Assembly (NCBI RefSeq): GCF_004339565.1 | Contig: NZ_SMFZ01000002.1 | Span: 558,001-622,000, forward strand | Length of the DNA: 64,000 nucleotides | Reading direction: 5' to 3' | Source of the DNA: Pseudonocardia endophytica | Lineage (GTDB): Bacteria; Actinomycetota; Actinomycetes; Mycobacteriales; Pseudonocardiaceae | Shown: one piece after another, positions 32,367 to 39,797 of the stretch | How positions within the stretch are numbered: position 1 is the first letter of the stretch | How the letters are laid out: each line of letters opens with the position of its first letter | Notes under the pieces: model-generated | What the model was told of the DNA's origin: nothing | What the model saw: the letters and a program-made list of their open reading frames with translations, nothing else | The model's database searches: none | Made by a program: the position numbers and the translations under genes

Positions 32367-33107
32367 GTGGAGACGGTGGACATGATGAGCGCGTTCCGAC
32401 GGGCGCACGACGGGCTGCCGCGCGAGGCACCGGGCTCGGAGCGCACCACCCGGCTACTGCTCGAGATGTGCGGACCGCTGCCCGCCGCACCGCGCGTCGT
32501 CGACATCGGGTGCGGGACCGGACCGGCCACTCTCGTGCTCGCCGAGCTCACCGGCGGCACCGTCGACGCCGTCGACCTGCACGAGCCGTACCTGACCGAG
32601 CTCGGCGCACGGGCCCGCGCCGCCGGCGTCGACGGCCGGGTGCGCACGCACGTCGCGTCGATGCAGGATCTCCCGTTCCCGGACACGGCGTTCGACCTGG
32701 TCTGGGCCGAGGGCTCGGCCTACGTCATGGGCTTCGACGCGGCGCTCGCGGCCTGGCGACGGCTCGTCGCCCCGGGCGGGGCGCTCGTGCTGACCGAGGC
32801 CGAGTGGACGACGCCCGACCCGTCGACCGGCGCACGGGAGTTCTGGGACGAGGCGTACCCGTCGATGCGCACGACCGGGGAGAACGTCCGCGCGGCGCAG
32901 GAGACGGGCTGGACCGTCGCGGGCACCTACCTGCTCCCGGACGTCGACTGGGACGCCTACTACGAGCCGCTCGCGTCGAACCTCGACCGGATGCGCGACG
33001 ACGGCGTCTCCCCGGCACTCGTCGACGACGTCGGGCACGAGATCGAGGTCCGGCGCGCGCACGGCGCGGACTACGGCTACACCGGGTACGTCCTGCGACC
33101 CCGATGA
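32367..33107 (+). CDS. Class I SAM-dependent methyltransferase
   Basis: A 246-aa soluble methyltransferase. Motif I is VVDIGCGTGPATLVLAELTGG, with VDAVDLHEPYL carrying the ribose-binding acid and LPFPDTAFDLVWAEGSAYVMGF as motif II/III. The type-11/25 layout suggests small-molecule methylation. GTG 32367 is 26 bp after tetR and has a NANNNT -10 at 7 nt. The substrate is unknown; a link to the exporter is possible. Confidence 0.88.
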   Translation: METVDMMSAFRRAHDGLPREAPGSERTTRLLLEMCGPLPAAPRVVDIGCGTGPATLVLAELTGGTVDAVDLHEPYLTELGARARAAGVDGRVRTHVASMQDLPFPDTAFDLVWAEGSAYVMGFDAALAAWRRLVAPGGALVLTEAEWTTPDPSTGAREFWDEAYPSMRTTGENVRAAQETGWTVAGTYLLPDVDWDAYYEPLASNLDRMRDDGVSPALVDDVGHEIEVRRAHGADYGYTGYVLRPR

Positions 33108-33188
33108 CCGGTGAGCCTCCCTCCCGGCACCGGGCGCCGTCGTAGCACGATGGGGTCCGTCCCGTCGTCGACGAGAGGGAGATCCGGC

Positions 33189-33632
33189 ATGTCCCGTCCG
33201 ACCGCAGGTGCCGCGATGGGCGGTGGGCGCGCGTTCGTCGACGCGACCGGTTCGCCGGTCCCGCTGCGGGGGCCGATCACGACGGTCGTCGCGACCGACG
33301 AGCAGGTCGGCGCGCTCCTGCTCGAGCTCGGCGCGACCGTCACCGGCTGCGCGGGCGCGCTGGACGGGGTGGACGCCGTCGGGGAGTCGCGATCACCGGA
33401 CCCGGACGCGGTCGCCGCGAAGCGCCCGGACGCGATCATCACCGGGCTGGTCGACGGCGCGCACGACGTCACCGACCGCGGGGTGCTCGGGCGGCTGCGC
33501 CAGACCGCCCCCGTGATCGCCGTGGACCTGGAACGACGGGCCGCGACATCGGCCGACCTGCGCGCGCTGCTGGGAGCGGTCCAGCCTCCGCCGCACCGCT
33601 CCCGCGGCCGGCACGAGGACCCGTTCGACTGA
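33189..33632 (+). CDS. One-lobe siderophore-binding-protein-like protein
   Basis: A 147-aa protein resembling the N-lobe of FecB/TroA-type periplasmic binding proteins: strand VVATDEQVGALLLELGATVTGCA, then PDPDAVAAKRPDAIITGL and a final APVIAVDLERR strand. The usual C-lobe and any signal peptide or lipobox are absent, so it seems cytosolic and truncated relative to the family (about 300 aa). ATG 33189 has GAGAGGGAG upstream. It may be a remnant or a repurposed sensor. Confidence 0.6.
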   Translation: MSRPTAGAAMGGGRAFVDATGSPVPLRGPITTVVATDEQVGALLLELGATVTGCAGALDGVDAVGESRSPDPDAVAAKRPDAIITGLVDGAHDVTDRGVLGRLRQTAPVIAVDLERRAATSADLRALLGAVQPPPHRSRGRHEDPFD

Positions 33633-33664
33633 GAACCGTCGGGGGCGGATGCCGGCGTGAACAC

Positions 33665-33696
33665 CACGGTCGTTCCGCGCGCTCCGGACGACCGTG
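33665..33696. terminator. Convergent hairpin
   Basis: CACGGTCGT (33665-33673) pairs with ACGACCGTG (33688-33696), 9 of 9, with a 14-nt loop. It lies between two convergent genes. Confidence 0.6.
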
Positions 33697-33723
33697 ACGT
33701 GCATCTCGAGCCGTTCCGGCGGG

Positions 33724-33945
33724 TCAGGGTCCGGCGGCGATCCCGGCCTCGACGCGGGAGCGCCACTCGTCGTACTCCGTGCGGTCCTCGGCCAGGCCGA
33801 TGGCCGCGACGCAGGCCGGGCACAGCCCGCCGGGGCGCAGGAGGGCGCGCTCCCCGCAGCGGGAGCAGGCCACGGCGATGGCCGGGCCCGTCCGGTCGTC
33901 GACCGCCTCGCCCTCGACCGGTGCGTTCTCGACCTCGGCGCTCAT
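33724..33945 (-). CDS. Small zinc-ribbon protein
   Basis: A 73-aa protein whose centre holds two CxxC pairs (CSRCGERALLRPGGLCPACV), consistent with one structural Zn. The N-terminus is acidic. No other domain. TACGAT on the minus strand (33952-33957) ends 6 nt before ATG 33945, so it is probably leaderless. It is divergent from guaA. Function unknown. Confidence 0.75.
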   Translation of the reverse strand: MSAEVENAPVEGEAVDDRTGPAIAVACSRCGERALLRPGGLCPACVAAIGLAEDRTEYDEWRSRVEAGIAAGP

Positions 33946-33951
33946 GCCCGG

Positions 33952-34002
33952 ATCGTAGCGACGCGGCCGTCGGACGGAGCGGGGACCGGCCGTCGTTACC
34001 CT
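33952..34002. promoter_or_regulatory. Divergent leaderless promoters, zinc-ribbon gene and guaA
   Basis: Minus strand: TACGAT (33952-33957), 6 nt before ATG 33945. Plus strand: TACCCT (33997-34002), 7 nt before GTG 34010. The guaA box is identical in sequence and spacing to that of glmS. Confidence 0.65.
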
Positions 34003-34009
34003 GGTCGGC

Positions 34010-35560
34010 GTGCAGACCCCGACCGTCCTCGTCGTCGACTACGGCGCGCAGTACGCCCAGCTGATCGCCCGGCGGGTGCGCGAGGCCGACGTCTACTCCG
34101 AGATCGTCCCGGCGAGCACGCCGGTCGCGGAGATCGTCGCGCGGGAGCCGGTGGCCGTGATCCTCTCCGGCGGGCCGGCCAGCGTCTACGCCGAGGACGC
34201 ACCCGCGCTCGACCCGGCCCTGTTCGACACCGGCATCCCGGTGCTCGGGCTCTGCTACGGCTTCCAGGCGATGGCCCGCGCGCTCGGCGGCGACGTCGCG
34301 CACGACGGCACCCGCGAGTACGGCCGCACCGAACTGAGCCTGACCGACACGTCCGGCGCGCTGCACGGCGGCCTGCCGTCGCGGCACCCGGTGTGGATGA
34401 GCCACGGCGACTCCGTGGTCCGCGCACCGGAGGGGTTCACGGTCACGGCGTCGTCGGACCGGGTCGCGGTCGCCGCGTTCGAGGACACCGACCGGCGCCT
34501 GGCCGGCGTGCAGTACCACCCCGAGGTGGGCCACTCGCCGCACGGCCAGGAGGTGCTGCGCCGGTTCCTGCACGACGTCGCGGGTATCGCCCCGGCCTGG
34601 ACCACCGCGTCGATCATCGACGAGACGGTGGACGCGATCCGCGCGCAGGTCGGAGACGGGCGGGCGATCTGCGGGCTGTCCGGCGGGGTGGACTCCGCGG
34701 TCGCCGCCGCTCTCGTGCAGCGCGCCATCGGGGATCGTCTGACCTGCGTGTTCGTCGACCACGGGCTGTTGCGCGCCGGGGAGCGGGAGCAGGTGGAGAA
34801 GGACTTCGTCGCGGCGACCGGGGCGAAGCTGCACACCGTCGACGCCGAGCGGCGTTTCCTGGACGCGCTCGCCGGGGTGTCCGACCCGGAGCAGAAGCGC
34901 AAGATCATCGGCCGCGAGTTCATCCGAGTGTTCGAGGTGGCGACGGCCGACGTGCTGGCCGAGGAGACGGTCGACTTCCTGGTCCAGGGCACGCTGTACC
35001 CGGACGTCGTCGAGTCCGGCGGCGGGTCCGGCACGGCGACGATCAAGAGCCACCACAACGTCGGCGGGCTGCCCGACGACGTCGAGTTCACGCTCGTCGA
35101 ACCGCTCCGTGCGCTGTTCAAGGACGAGGTGCGCACGGTCGGCGCGGAGCTGGGGCTGCCCGAGGTGATCGTGCGCCGCCAGCCGTTCCCGGGGCCCGGC
35201 CTCGGCATCCGGATCATCGGCGAGGTCACGGCGGACCGGCTGGAGACGCTGCGCGCCGCGGACGCGATCGCCCGCGAGGAGCTCACCGCGTCCGGGCTGG
35301 ACGGCGAGATCTGGCAGTGCCCTGTGGTGCTGCTGGCGGACGTACGCAGCGTCGGGGTACAGGGCGACGGCCGCACGTACGGTCACCCGATCGTCCTGCG
35401 GCCGGTGTCCTCCGAGGACGCCATGACCGCGGACTGGACCCGCCTGCCCTACGACGTGCTGGAGCGCATCTCCACCCGGGTCACGAACGAGGTCGCCGAG
35501 GTGAACCGCGTCGTGCTGGACGTGACGAGCAAGCCGCCGGGCACCATCGAGTGGGAGTGA
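34010..35560 (+). CDS. guaA: GMP synthase (glutamine-hydrolysing)
   Basis: A 516-aa enzyme aminating XMP to GMP. The class-I glutaminase domain has nucleophile Cys82 in GLCYGFQ and the His/Glu pair in QYHPEVGHS. The ATP pyrophosphatase P-loop is LSGGVDSAVAAAL, and the C-terminal dimerisation domain ends DVTSKPPGTIEWE, the invariant terminus. The GTG has no Shine-Dalgarno but TACCCT at 7 nt. Confidence 0.98.
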   Translation: MQTPTVLVVDYGAQYAQLIARRVREADVYSEIVPASTPVAEIVAREPVAVILSGGPASVYAEDAPALDPALFDTGIPVLGLCYGFQAMARALGGDVAHDGTREYGRTELSLTDTSGALHGGLPSRHPVWMSHGDSVVRAPEGFTVTASSDRVAVAAFEDTDRRLAGVQYHPEVGHSPHGQEVLRRFLHDVAGIAPAWTTASIIDETVDAIRAQVGDGRAICGLSGGVDSAVAAALVQRAIGDRLTCVFVDHGLLRAGEREQVEKDFVAATGAKLHTVDAERRFLDALAGVSDPEQKRKIIGREFIRVFEVATADVLAEETVDFLVQGTLYPDVVESGGGSGTATIKSHHNVGGLPDDVEFTLVEPLRALFKDEVRTVGAELGLPEVIVRRQPFPGPGLGIRIIGEVTADRLETLRAADAIAREELTASGLDGEIWQCPVVLLADVRSVGVQGDGRTYGHPIVLRPVSSEDAMTADWTRLPYDVLERISTRVTNEVAEVNRVVLDVTSKPPGTIEWE

Positions 35561-35564
35561 AATA

Positions 35565-35598
35565 GGGGCGGGGCCGGTGGTAGCGCCGGCCCCGCCCC
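35565..35598 (+). terminator. guaA terminator
   Basis: GGGGCGGGGCCGG (35565-35577) pairs perfectly with CCGGCCCCGCCCC (35586-35598), loop 8 nt, starting 4 bp after the stop. Confidence 0.9.
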
Positions 35599-35703
35599 GT
35601 CCGCCCGGGTCCCGTTGCGGCCCGACCCCCGTCGGATCCGCGACCTCACGGGCGGAGACGGTCCCCGGCGACGCTCCCCAGCCCGCCGGTGGACCGATGT
35701 CTA

Positions 35704-35910
35704 CTAGTCGTCGGAACGGTGCCGGGAGTTACGCAAACCGGCAAGGAGAAATATGGCGCCCGCCACGACCGCGACCAGCGCCAACACCCACCGGATGTCC
35801 ACACCGGATCCTGGATCGATCCCGCTGACGCCGTAGCCCGCCACGCCGAGCGCGAGCAGCCCGCCGATCAGGGCAACCGGATCCGGTACGCGCCGCCGCG
35901 GCTCACTCAC
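35704..35910 (-). CDS. Small two-helix membrane protein
   Basis: A 68-aa protein with two membrane helices (PVALIGGLLALGVAGYGVSG and WVLALVAVVAGAIFLLAGL) and a basic tail. GTG 35910 overlaps the 3' end of the PspC-domain gene by 8 bp, so it is the second gene of that leftward operon. Likely an accessory of the PspC envelope-stress protein; family not named. Confidence 0.75.
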   Translation of the reverse strand: MSEPRRRVPDPVALIGGLLALGVAGYGVSGIDPGSGVDIRWVLALVAVVAGAIFLLAGLRNSRHRSDD

Positions 35911-37618
35911 GGCCCACCGTCACCGAGCCGAGGGCGGCGTGCGCGTCCAGTTCGATCCGGCCGCCGCCGGGGCCGTCCGGTCCGACGTCGACGACGGTCA
36001 GCTCCGGGGCGTCGCCGCTGCGGGACTGCCCGTCCACGGTGACGTCGCCGAACGAACTGGAGCCGCGGACGACGATGTCGGCATCGCGCGGGACGGTCAC
36101 CGCAATCGAGCCGATCCCGACCCGCGCCGCCGTGCGCACGACCGGTGCGGGCGCTCCGGGCGGGGTGCGCAGGTCGAGCCCGCTCAGGTCGAGCGCCACG
36201 TCCCCGACGCCGCGCCGGTACTCCGGTGCGACGGCGGTGGCGGACGTCGGTGCGTCGGCGATCGTCCCGACGCCTCCGCGCAGGTCGGCCCACGGCAGCG
36301 CCGCGACCAGCCAGGTCGTGACGGCGAGCAGCGCCGCGAACGGCAGCAGCCACCGCCCGGCGTGCCGGAACGCGCCGATCACCAGGCCCAGCCCGATGAC
36401 GGCGAGCGCCGCCGCCGGGACCATCGCCGGTGCGACGACGCCGGGGACGGTCAGCGCGGCGGCACCGGTTCCGCCCGTGGCGAGCAGCGCCACGGCCAGC
36501 GTCACGGCCGTGACCCGCGACCGCCGCGCAGGCGGCGGTTCCGGTCCCTGCTCCGGCGCGAGATCGGGCAGGTCCCACGCGAACGGTGCGGCGCCGAGCG
36601 GGTCCCAGGACGGCGGCGTCGCCGCCGGATCGGATCCGTTCGTCGCGACGGGGTACGGAGCGGTCCCGTGCCCCGTGATCCGTCCGGACGCGTGCGGGTC
36701 GGGGACCGGCGCGGAGGTGGTCGATGCGCCGATCGCCCCCGTGCCCGGAGCCCCCGTGCCCGGAGCCGCCGTGTCGGCCGCACCGGTCGCCGCCGCGCCG
36801 GTTGCCGCCGTGTCGGTCGGTGCCGTACCGGTCGGCGCCGTGCCATCGGCCGGGAGGCGGCCGGTCACGGTGTGAGCGTCCGGACCGGCGACGTGGTCGG
36901 TCGTCGCGGTGCCGGAGACCGCCGCGTCCGCGATCGGGGTGGCGACGGTCGGGGCGTCGTCCGTGGCCGGGGCGTCCGGGGCCGAGCCGGCGACGTCCGG
37001 AGCGTCGGAGGCCGGAGCGTCGGAGGCCGGGGCGGAGGACGCCGGAACGGCGGAAGCCGGAGCGTCGGACGCCGGGGCGCGGGAGACCGGAGCGTCGGAG
37101 AACGGGGTCCCGGAGGCCCGGACGGGAGCGGGCGCCGTGGCCGTCGTCGCGCCCGTGCCGGACGCCGCGACCGCACCGGCCGACCCCGGGCCGGGAGCCC
37201 CCGCCGAACCGCTCGCGGTCACCTCACGCGGCCCGCCGCGGGTGATGTGCAGCAGGGCGAGCAGCCCGACGGAGACCATCAGCGGCGCGACCCAGCCCCC
37301 GTCGCCGCCGAACATCAGCGCGGCGACGATCACCGCGGCCCCGACGAGCAGCACCGTCGACAGTGCCGTCCGCGAGCGCCCGGAGCCTGCGCTCCCGGCG
37401 TCCGGCAGCACGGCACAGCCGACGAGGTACAGCGGGATGCCCGGCCCGAAGAACGCCGCGGTCGCGAATCCGACGCGCACGAGTACCGGGTCGATGTCGT
37501 AGCGCTCACCGAGTGCCGCAGCCACGCCGGCGACCATCCGGCCCTCGCGGGGCCGGGCGGGACGCGTCGCCCACGCGTCGGACAGACGTGCGGTGCGGCG
37601 CCGAGCCGTCTCCTCCAT
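35903..37618 (-). CDS. PspC-domain membrane protein with disordered middle and toastrack-like end
   Basis: A 571-aa protein. The N-terminus carries a PspC domain (REGRMVAGVAAALGERYDID and a PGIPLYLVGCAVLPD helix). Two more helices follow, then about 180 residues of Ala/Pro/Thr/Asp low complexity (SDAPASDAPAS-type repeats). Further helices follow (VTLAVALLATGGTGAAAL, VIGLGLVIGAF, FAALLAVTTWLVAAL). The C-terminal beta-rich part (SSFGDVTVDGQSRSGDAP) resembles toastrack/DUF4097-like domains. It is divergent from a PspC-domain kinase, implying a shared envelope-sensing system. Confidence 0.85.
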   Translation of the reverse strand: MEETARRRTARLSDAWATRPARPREGRMVAGVAAALGERYDIDPVLVRVGFATAAFFGPGIPLYLVGCAVLPDAGSAGSGRSRTALSTVLLVGAAVIVAALMFGGDGGWVAPLMVSVGLLALLHITRGGPREVTASGSAGAPGPGSAGAVAASGTGATTATAPAPVRASGTPFSDAPVSRAPASDAPASAVPASSAPASDAPASDAPDVAGSAPDAPATDDAPTVATPIADAAVSGTATTDHVAGPDAHTVTGRLPADGTAPTGTAPTDTAATGAAATGAADTAAPGTGAPGTGAIGASTTSAPVPDPHASGRITGHGTAPYPVATNGSDPAATPPSWDPLGAAPFAWDLPDLAPEQGPEPPPARRSRVTAVTLAVALLATGGTGAAALTVPGVVAPAMVPAAALAVIGLGLVIGAFRHAGRWLLPFAALLAVTTWLVAALPWADLRGGVGTIADAPTSATAVAPEYRRGVGDVALDLSGLDLRTPPGAPAPVVRTAARVGIGSIAVTVPRDADIVVRGSSSFGDVTVDGQSRSGDAPELTVVDVGPDGPGGGRIELDAHAALGSVTVGRE

Positions 37619-37714
37619 GGGCGGTGACTCTGCTCCCTGCGCGGTCGTCGCGGCTCCGGGGTGACCCCGAGGTATCCCCGGAACTGTCCGGATCCTCCTG
37701 GCGTGCCGTCGTGT

Positions 37715-37720
37715 GACGAT
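37715..37720 (+). promoter_or_regulatory. -10-like box for the leaderless PspC kinase gene
   Basis: GACGAT (NANNNT) ends 6 nt before GTG 37727. Confidence 0.4.
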
Positions 37721-37726
37721 GGTGTC

Positions 37727-39019
37727 GTGAGCGTTCCCGGTACACAACCACGGTCGCCGCTGGTCCGGCGGCGGTCGGGCCGTCTCGTCGCGGGCGTGGC
37801 GGGCGGGGTGGCCGACCACCTGGGCGCCGACGTCCGGTGGGTGCGCGCGGCGTTCGTCGTGCTCGCCGTGCTCGGGTGGTCCGGTGTGGTGGCGTACGCG
37901 CTGCTGTGGGTGTTCGTCAAGCAGGAGCAGGGCGACGCCCAGCGGACCGTCGACCGGTCCGAGCGGCAGCAGGCGATCGGGCTGGCCGCGCTCGGGCTCG
38001 GCCTCGGGCTGGTCGGTGCCGCGACCGGGAACGTCCTGTTCGGATGGTTGCTCGGCCCGCTGGGTGTGGCCGCGATCGGTGCGGCCGTGGTGTGGCGCGA
38101 GGCCGACGGCGCGCAGCGACGCCGGTGGGCCAGCGGAGCCCGTGGCGGTGGACGGGCGGGCCTGTGGCGCAGCCTGATCGGTGCCGTGCTCGTCGCGGTC
38201 GGGCTGGCCGTGTTCCTGCTCGGCAACCTCGACCTGGACCAGGTGCGGTTCGGCCTGCTGGCCGCCGTCGCGGCGCTGCTCGGCGTCGCCGTGCTGACCG
38301 TGCCGTGGTGGGTGCGCCTGGTCCGCGACCTCACCGAGGAGCGCCGCGCGCGGATCGTCACCGCGGAGCGCGCCGAGATCGCCGCGCACCTGCACGACTC
38401 CGTGCTGCAGACGCTCGCGCTGATCCAGCGCCAGGCGAGCTCGCCGCGGGAGGTGCACCGGCTGGCGCGCGGCCAGGAGCGCGAGCTGCGGGCGTGGCTC
38501 TACGGCCCCGGCGGCTACGGGCGTCCGGACCACGACCGGGAGCGGCCCGCCGACGAGCAGCTCTCGGCGGCGCTCGGGAGCGCGGCCGCCGAGGTGGAGG
38601 ACACCTACGCGGTGACCGTGAACCCGGTCGTCGTCGGCGACGCGACGATGGACCCGGACCTGCGGGCCCTCGTGCTCGCGGCACGCGAGGCGATGGTCAA
38701 CGCGGCCAAGCACGCCGGCGTCGGGGAGATCAGCGTGTACGCGGAGGTCGAGCGCGACGGGCCCGCCGGCGGAGGCGGCGAGGTGAACGTGTTCGTGCGC
38801 GACCGCGGTGCCGGCTTCGACCCGGACGCCGTCGGCCCGGACCGGCACGGTCTCGCCGACTCGGTGCGCAACCGCATGGAGCGCCATGGCGGTACCGTCC
38901 GGCTGCGGACCGCGCCGGGCGAGGGGACGGAGATCCGGCTGGCCATGCCGTTGCGCGACGACGGCGAGCCGGTCGGTGGCGGTGCGACGACCGCAGTGAC
39001 TCGGGAGGGTGAGCAATGA
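37727..39019 (+). CDS. PspC-domain sensor histidine kinase (HisKA_3/NarX-like)
   Basis: A 430-aa membrane kinase. Residues about 10-65 are a PspC domain (RSGRLVAGVAGGVADHLGAD), followed by membrane helices to about residue 195. The dimerisation/phosphoacceptor segment is IAAHLHDSVLQTLALIQRQA with His223 in the HD pair. HATPase motifs are AAREAMVNAAKHAG (N box) and VRDRGAGFDPD (G1). The family senses envelope stress and phosphorylates a LuxR-type regulator, here downstream. Its stop is overlapped by an 11-codon ORF. Confidence 0.93.
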   Translation: MSVPGTQPRSPLVRRRSGRLVAGVAGGVADHLGADVRWVRAAFVVLAVLGWSGVVAYALLWVFVKQEQGDAQRTVDRSERQQAIGLAALGLGLGLVGAATGNVLFGWLLGPLGVAAIGAAVVWREADGAQRRRWASGARGGGRAGLWRSLIGAVLVAVGLAVFLLGNLDLDQVRFGLLAAVAALLGVAVLTVPWWVRLVRDLTEERRARIVTAERAEIAAHLHDSVLQTLALIQRQASSPREVHRLARGQERELRAWLYGPGGYGRPDHDRERPADEQLSAALGSAAAEVEDTYAVTVNPVVVGDATMDPDLRALVLAAREAMVNAAKHAGVGEISVYAEVERDGPAGGGGEVNVFVRDRGAGFDPDAVGPDRHGLADSVRNRMERHGGTVRLRTAPGEGTEIRLAMPLRDDGEPVGGGATTAVTREGEQ

Positions 39020-39051
39020 GCGAGCGCCAGCGAGCGGGGGCCGTGCGGTGA
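39016..39051 (+). CDS. Possible 11-codon coupling peptide
   Basis: ATG 39016 overlaps the kinase stop (ATGA), and this mini-ORF's TGA (39049-39051) overlaps the regulator's GTG 39048 (GTGA). It encodes MSERQRAGAVR. Its DNA contains GAGCGAGCGCCAGCGAGCG, a near-palindromic short repeat. It could relay ribosomes from kinase to regulator, or be an accident of a short insertion. Confidence 0.35.
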   Translation: MSERQRAGAVR

Positions 39052-39731
39052 GCGACGGGGAGATCCGCGTCTATCTGGTCGACGACCACGGGCTGTTCCG
39101 GTCCGGGGTCCGGGCCGAGCTCGACCGTGGCGACGGCGGCGACCCACCGGTCGTCGTGGTCGGGGAGGCCGGGTCGGTGGACGAGGCCGTGGCCGGCGTC
39201 GGACACCTGCGCCCGGACGTCGTGCTGCTCGACGTGCACATGCCCGACGGCGGCGGCGCCGAGGTGCTGCGCCGCACCCGGGACACGACCGGCGGGAAGA
39301 CGCCGACCGAGGCCGTGTTCCTGGCCCTGTCCGTGTCCGACGCCGCCGAGGACGTGATCAGCGTGATCCGGTCAGGGGCTCGTGGCTACGTCACGAAGAC
39401 GATCTCCGGGCCGGACCTGGCGGACGCCGTGCGGCGCGTGCACGCCGGCGACGCGGTGTTCTCACCGCGGCTGGCCGGGTTCGTGCTCGACGCGTTCTCC
39501 GACCGGCCGGGCATGGCGCCTCCGGTGGACCCGGAGGTGGACCAGCTGACCCGCCGCGAGCGGGACGTCCTGCGCCTGCTCGCCCGCGGGTACTCCTACA
39601 AGGAGATCGCGGGCGAGCTGTTCATCTCGGTGAAGACCGTCGAGACGCACGTGTCGAGCGTCCTGCGCAAGACACAGACGTCGAACCGGCACGAGCTGTC
39701 CCGCTGGGCTTCCGACCGCAGGCTCGTGTAG
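39048..39731 (+). CDS. NarL/LuxR-family response regulator
   Basis: A 227-aa regulator and partner of the PspC kinase. The receiver has acidic VDDHG (11-15), phosphoacceptor Asp62 in VVLLDVHMP, and Lys in GYVTKTISG. The LuxR HTH reads LTRRERDVLRLLARGYSYKEIA and SVKTVETHVSSVLRK. GTG 39048 is preferred; GTG 39009, inside the kinase gene, would add 13 residues. In Pseudonocardiales such regulators control envelope-stress genes, perhaps the divergent PspC gene. Confidence 0.93.
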   Translation: MSDGEIRVYLVDDHGLFRSGVRAELDRGDGGDPPVVVVGEAGSVDEAVAGVGHLRPDVVLLDVHMPDGGGAEVLRRTRDTTGGKTPTEAVFLALSVSDAAEDVISVIRSGARGYVTKTISGPDLADAVRRVHAGDAVFSPRLAGFVLDAFSDRPGMAPPVDPEVDQLTRRERDVLRLLARGYSYKEIAGELFISVKTVETHVSSVLRKTQTSNRHELSRWASDRRLV

Positions 39732-39797
39732 GGCCGCCCGGGCCCGGAACGAGCCGGAGGGAGCTTCCACCCCGACCGCAGGCTGGTCCGAGCGGGA

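Noticed and set aside
35903..39016. 1037-codon minus-strand frame including the PspC kinase region
   Set aside because: Only the part from ATG 37618 has recognisable PspC and membrane segments; the upstream part is antisense to the kinase.
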